A DNA stretch of 64,000 nt, from NCBI GenBank assembly GCA_030522415.1, contig CM060107.1:54441104-54505103 (forward strand). The letters run 5' to 3'. Both the position numbers and the translations under genes were made by a program. Below the pieces are notes generated by a model that saw only the letters and a program-made list of their open reading frames with translations, did no database searches and had not been told where the DNA came from. Each line of letters starts with the position of its first letter. Within the stretch, counting starts at the first letter, position 1. Below, in pieces: positions 25,501-31,803 of this stretch. The stretch is from Channallabes apus (taxonomy: Eukaryota; Chordata; Actinopteri; Siluriformes; Clariidae).

Positions 25501-28500
25501 GGGATTTCAGATCTACCTAGGCCTGAATAAACTGAAGTTAAAGTATACCAAACTCGGACATTAAAGTATAGCTGGAGTTCCGGTTTTAGTATAGCTCTGA
25601 TACTGATGTACATTACTCTGGAGTTTACTATACTGTTGTTCAAGAAGACCCAACACTTAATACAAGAATAACTTAAACAGATGTTAATTTATACCCGAAA
25701 TTGCACCAAAGTTTGAAGTTAAAGTACACATACTAGAGGTTAAGGTATACCTGAAGCTCAAGTACACCCAACTTTGTGATCAGAGTTATGTTGTATACCA
25801 TGTGAAATGTTCACAACATTCATTACACGGTGAAGTATTTCTTCAGGAATTGTGGTTCTATAATTTAGAAGTTTTAGTTTCGAAGATTTATCCCTTACTT
25901 TGCTTCAGGAGCCGTACTGGATCGTACTGCACGACCGCATTGTTAGCGTGATTAGCAGCCCTGCGCTAACCTCGGACACGGACTGGGTCGGTTATCCCTT
26001 CCAGCTGCTGGACTTCACGGCATGCCACCAGTCGTACTCGGAGATGTACTGCAGCTACGTGCTAGCGTTAGCACACGCCGTGTGGCATCACTCCAGCATC
26101 GGGCAGCTTTCTCTCATTCCCAAGTAAGTTCTAAAGTAACCGAGAGAAGGGTTAAACACTAGCAACTGCTAAACAGACTAAGGATTTAAGCAGATACAGT
26201 GGGAGCCACACCAAATAGCCGCGACAGTGTGGCTGAAGTGTGAATGGCGTGTGAATGGCCTTTGCACGCCGTAATCCCCCCTCCCCTTTCTGGCCGAAAG
26301 GCGTGTCAAGATTTCACAGTAAACACGCCCATTCAAGCCCTATTTATTCATTTACCTGGTTCCACCACTAGATGGCGCTTCGTTCTCAAGAACACATTAA
26401 AACAAGCCAGCTGCGCTGAGTTGCAATCACGTGATTTTAACAACCCGCCTCCACCCCCGCCGAACTGACGCTACCAAACTACAGAGATGAAGATGGCGGC
26501 TTAACGGACTATTCGTGGTAAGTGATGTTTTATTTTATAAAATGTGTTTGGGGTAGTTTACAGTTTATTTCCCAGTTTAGTTTTTTTATTGGCCGTTTTA
26601 AATATCACTGGCAGCAGCAGCAGCGGTCAGATGTGACTTTAGAGAACTTAATGATCTGTTTACCAAGTCTGGAGTTAATATTACAGCTTACTGTCAGTGT
26701 CACACACTCACAATGTCACTCCACTTTAACTCAAAAACATGCTCAAGCTTCGACAATACAATTAATGTCCCTATTACAAGAGCTGCACTACCCGCTGAAG
26801 AGTGTTTGTGTTCTCTGTAAATACTGAGAGAATCTCACCGCGTGCTGTCTGGATAAATTCAGCGCTTATTTATTCTCTGGTTAAGAGTTAATCTGCAGGT
26901 TATTTCTGTGACTGTAATATAATGTGATGCAGTTGATGAGGGACACAGACTGAGGGGAGCTGTACAGGAGCTAGTAACGCTCATAACCCGGTTTATATTT
27001 TATACACTTTCCGCGGTAGCGCGAGCGCTTAGTTAAAGAGCTGAATAACAACACAGAAGTGTTTATCAGTTAAGGAGGAGGAGGAGGGGGGGAGAGGTGT
27101 GTGTGTGTGTGAGGGGCTTCAGTAAGTTATAGTTTGGCTTCAGAGATGAACTAATGCTCATATACGAGTGTTATATCGCTTAACTTATTTGTACGAGAAG
27201 CGCATTAAGTAAATTCCCGGTTAATTTAATGCAGACGATAATACAGACAGTCACTGGTTAACACTAACACTGTTCACTGGTTAACACTAACACTGTTCAC
27301 TGGTTAACACTAACACTGTTCACTGGTTAACACTAACACTGTTCACTGGTTAACACTAACACTGTTCACTGGTTAACACTAACACTGTTCACTGGTTAAC
27401 ATTAGCACAGGCAGATTATTTACATTACAGAATCCCCAAAGCAGTGTTTTACACACTCTGTGGTAAATAGGTTTATTAATATATATTATTTTTATTAGAA
27501 CTAGATGTTCTGTGAAGTTTATTTATCTTTGTCTTGACTAAATTCTCCTGTTGTCTTTAAGCAGAGCTCCGTTGTGGAGGATTGGGGGGTCAGACGGCTG
27601 ACGGCTGGACTTTTGGAGCTACAGGACTGGAGGAGCCTGAACAAGCTGTTGAGGGAGCTGTAGGAGGGATGACGTCACAGTCCGACAGCTTTAGAATGAT
27701 GTTTGATCAGGTCTACTGTATATTCTGAACATAGAACTGCAAAATGTCTGATACAGTACTTTGGGGGAAACAAAGACTTCAACTGTTCCATGTTTAATAG
27801 TTTTGATATTTGAAAAATTAATACTTTAATGTAAAAGGACTATAGATAGAGACTTATAAGCAGCTGGTGTATCCGGGTAGTTTAATGAACTTTAAGCAAA
27901 AAGACAACATGTATTCATCTGTTTTATATAAATTACTGTTTTAACTTTGACTAGTTTTGGAAGAATAAATTGAATTGTTAAAGTCATGTTTTGCGTGTTT
28001 TAATTTTGGGGGATTGTTTGGGTATTTAAAAATTGTTTAGTTGAACCAACAACTTCAATGGGCAAAAAATGGGACACAACTTTGTTTTAAATAGTCAAAG
28101 AGTTGGGCTGAAAATAATAATAATAATAATTATTGATCATAGAAACAAATGAAACCAGTTAAACACTTGATTATATGTGATTGTGACCCATAATAATTTT
28201 TTCTCAGTATAAATAAATGTTTTGGGTTTTAAGAACTCCAAAAGAGCAACGACAAACTTGGTATTCTCCATTGAGGTTTCTCACCTTCCACTCCTGAGTA
28301 TGACATGGTGTTAATTGCTCTGTGTGTGTGTGTGTTTTTGGCGGGGGGATGGGTGTGTGTGTGTTTTCGGCTGTTCAGCAGTTCTAAACACAAGCACAGT
28401 TTTTGTCCTTAACTAAAATACTTCAATACGTTAATGAATTTATTTTGCTGAATAAGGTAATAAGCGATATTTAAACCAAACCAGTAAGTTAAGTAAGTGT

Positions 28501-28814
28501 TCCATACATTAAAGTACTGTGTATAACCAAGTGCCCTAGCAAACACAGTTACAGTACAGTTTACAGTACAAACAGAGTGTGTGCGCTGGGGGGATTGGAA
28601 GGTGAGTGAGAATACTCATTTACAAGACAAAAGACGGTTAGAGGCAGCGCCGTTCTAGACCAGACAACACGGGGTGGGGGGAGGGGGGCATCATGTTTGA
28701 GCACTGTTTTTACCTCGCCTTACTGTATAGTAACAGTATTGTATTTGCTGAATTGTGTTGAGGCACGCAAACCCCCTGACCACAATAAGGTGGCAATCCC
28801 TCAGGGGGAAACTA

Positions 28815-28882
<68 letters not shown>

Positions 28883-30080
28883 TATAATAAAATATCCTTA
28901 ATCCAGATTTTATCAATCAATGACATAACATTTATCTAAGCTGGATGGTAAAATTCTCAAAAACGTTTAACCTAAAGTAAGACTTAACACACTATAACTA
29001 AAATATTTACAAAACTGAAAGGTTGTCTTATGAATAATAAAAAATACAAACTAAATTAAAACAGATGGGCTATTGAACAGATCATAATATGTTTTATGTT
29101 TTCTGATTATAAATGATATATGGGTTGATTTTAGAAAGGCTAAATCAAATAGCTAGTTTTTGGTCATGTCAGTCCAGTAACTATACTATGTAAAAGTAAT
29201 TATAATATGAATTAATTAAGGGCAGGACCTAACCTAATGTTAATAATTTACACCATGATAACATTAGTATTCGTGTTTTTGTATATATTTTTAAATGTTC
29301 AAATGAACGTTTCAGAGTATATAATTTGTCGTGTCATCTGTGATTGAGACCCATGAGTTAAATTGAAATATTTTTTATAGGTAGTAAGCCAGGTTTTAGT
29401 AACCTTGGATAAATCAGCATGAAAGCCCTCTCTCGCACTCACACACACACACACACACACAGACACACTGTACACACACAAATAATACATGAAATCGCGT
29501 AAAACCAAATGAAACTAGGGTAAAAATATGAGCAGTAAAATACAGTAGTATCCTGTAGGTGATTCCTGTCCTGTGATAACAGGCACTAACACTCTAGAAC
29601 TGTTTACTTCTGTTAGTTTTGTTTTCAAGTGTGAATGTTTATGGGGATTAAATCTGTCTCTGCTGCTGCATCTATACACCGTTGTGATAAGTGATTGATG
29701 CCCCATCAGATCTTTAATGTGGGACATTATGCTGGTTAAATGACTAAAGACACACTGATCCGTATGGACAGAGATTTGTTCCAGATATTATGCGCCATTA
29801 ATCAATTTGTTATGCCAATTTGACTTTCAGCGAAAACATCAAAAATATAACGAAAACAAACCAAAGCAGAAGTTACATTTTAAGCTTTACTTTCAAATTC
29901 AAATTTGATTTGTCACATACACAGCGCGATATGCAGTAAAATGCTTTGGGTGCTTTAGGTGAGACTCGAACTCGGCACTGCTTCACCTGGACCGCTTTAT
30001 AAGTATCACGCGCTAACCGATTGCGCCACGGGAGCAACACAGAAGTTGGTCTTGTCAGAGTATCCTCTCTCTCGTGCGCG

Positions 30081-30126
<46 letters not shown>

Positions 30127-31325
30127 AAATTGCGTAAAACCCAACGAAATATAAGCAGTAAAAAAAAAAAAAATCAGTAAAAATACAATAGTATAACAGG
30201 CGCTAACTCTCTGGAACTTTTTTTTACTATTGTCTCCAAGTGTTTATGGGGATTTAATGTGTCTGCTGCCGCATCCATTCACAGTTGTGATAAGTGATTA
30301 ATGCCCCATCAGATCTTTTGACGGGGGAGCATTATGCATGATTAAATGACTAAAGAAATACTGATCCATATGGGCAGATATTTGTTCCAGGTTGCATGCG
30401 GCATTAATTGCCTCTTATGCCACTTGTAGACTATCAGTGAAAAAATCAGCGAAAACATCATCAAAAATATAACGAAAACAAACCCAAGCAGACGTTTGAG
30501 CTTTACTTTGCAGCAAAATATTATCTATCAGTATATTAAATGGAACGGGGTAAAATACACAGTAATATAAAATACTGTACGTAGCCTGCGTTTTTATTCC
30601 GTACCTACAATGATCGGTATAGACAAATTACAGCCGCTACCGTGTCTTTAAGGATCATTTCAGGATGTCTTAAAAAATATTTCACTAACTAATTTTATTA
30701 ATTCATTATTAAATAATAAATAGCATAATCATCATGGGTTATGTATTGAGTGATTTAACAAATCTGTTTTATTAATCGGTTTGTTGTTGTTGTTTTTTCA
30801 TCTATTTATGAAACTATGTTGACAATACAAGAACTGTCTGTATATTAAAGATACGGTATTGGGTTTCCTGGACACTGCAGTTAACTGTGTCAGTCAATGC
30901 TCCATCTGGCGGAATTATACGGCATTGCAACCATCTTTTTAGAAAGCGCATGGGGGCGTTTATGGGGCGGGGCATCGTTAACTGCGTCATCGCGGGGGAT
31001 CACATTCCATGCACGAAGCCTTCATGGAACTGCCACGGAGCAGTCATGCTCCAGGCGGCTGTTTGACGTGGCTCCCACTGTATAAGGATTTTACTGCTTT
31101 TAAGACTTTCGATGCACTACTGGATTCTTATTTCATTTAGGAAGGTTTCTTTTTAATTCAGATCAAAAGACATTGAGGTGGATAAAAACTGCAGTAATAA
31201 ATTATCTGCAGCAGCTAGTAGTCGCTTTGTAGACGGCAAATAGTGTTAGCGCTAGTGTTCGCTCGCCAGTGTTATTTCCACTGACCTTTTTACTGACTTA
31301 TGTTTTGCTTTGGCTTTGTTTAGAC

Positions 31326-31385
<60 letters not shown>

Positions 31386-31518
31386 ACTATTTGCTCTCAG
31401 GGGGAAAAACCGCCGCTCCTAACGGAGTGTTATTCTTATTTTGTTTTATGTTTCGTCTGCCAGAGCTGCCCAAATATGACTTTAATATCCAGACTACTGA
31501 CCTCCACTGTCACCAGTG

Positions 31519-31565
<47 letters not shown>

Positions 31566-31660
31566 TGAGTGAGGTAGTGAGACAAAGGTCATCAGGCACA
31601 GCAGACACGCTCCAATGCCTTTGTTATGGCATATATTTTCTGGGAATGCTCACAAGAAGG

Positions 31661-31692
<32 letters not shown>

Positions 31693-31762
31693 CTTAAACA
31701 TACAGTAAAGTCCTTGAATAGTTTACAGAGTTCTATCTTTTTGTTTAATCTTCAAGTGAAAA

Positions 31763-31803
<41 letters not shown>

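Larger units (their letters stand above)
26197..31080. mobile_element. 4.9-kb segment bounded by 26-bp TIRs, intron 20
   Basis: 26197-26222 and the reverse complement of 31055-31080 agree at 23 of 26 positions, both starting CAGTGGGAGCC. TA lies directly outside each end (26195-26196, 31081-31082). This is the architecture of Tc1/pogo-type DNA transposons. No transposase frame was recognised, so it would be non-autonomous. It holds a promoter-like block, a possible two-exon transcript, a 23-bp minisatellite, a duplicated segment and a SINE. The TIR pair could instead be the ends of two separate small elements. Confidence 0.5.

Noticed and set aside
28671..28689. Possible G-quadruplex in a G-rich stretch
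   Set aside because: Only three G runs with one-base gaps; a four-run structure would need one run to be split, so I did not list it as a feature.
29951..30035. A functional tRNA-Ile gene
   Set aside because: The acceptor stem does not pair and the T arm is shortened. A SINE tail follows directly.
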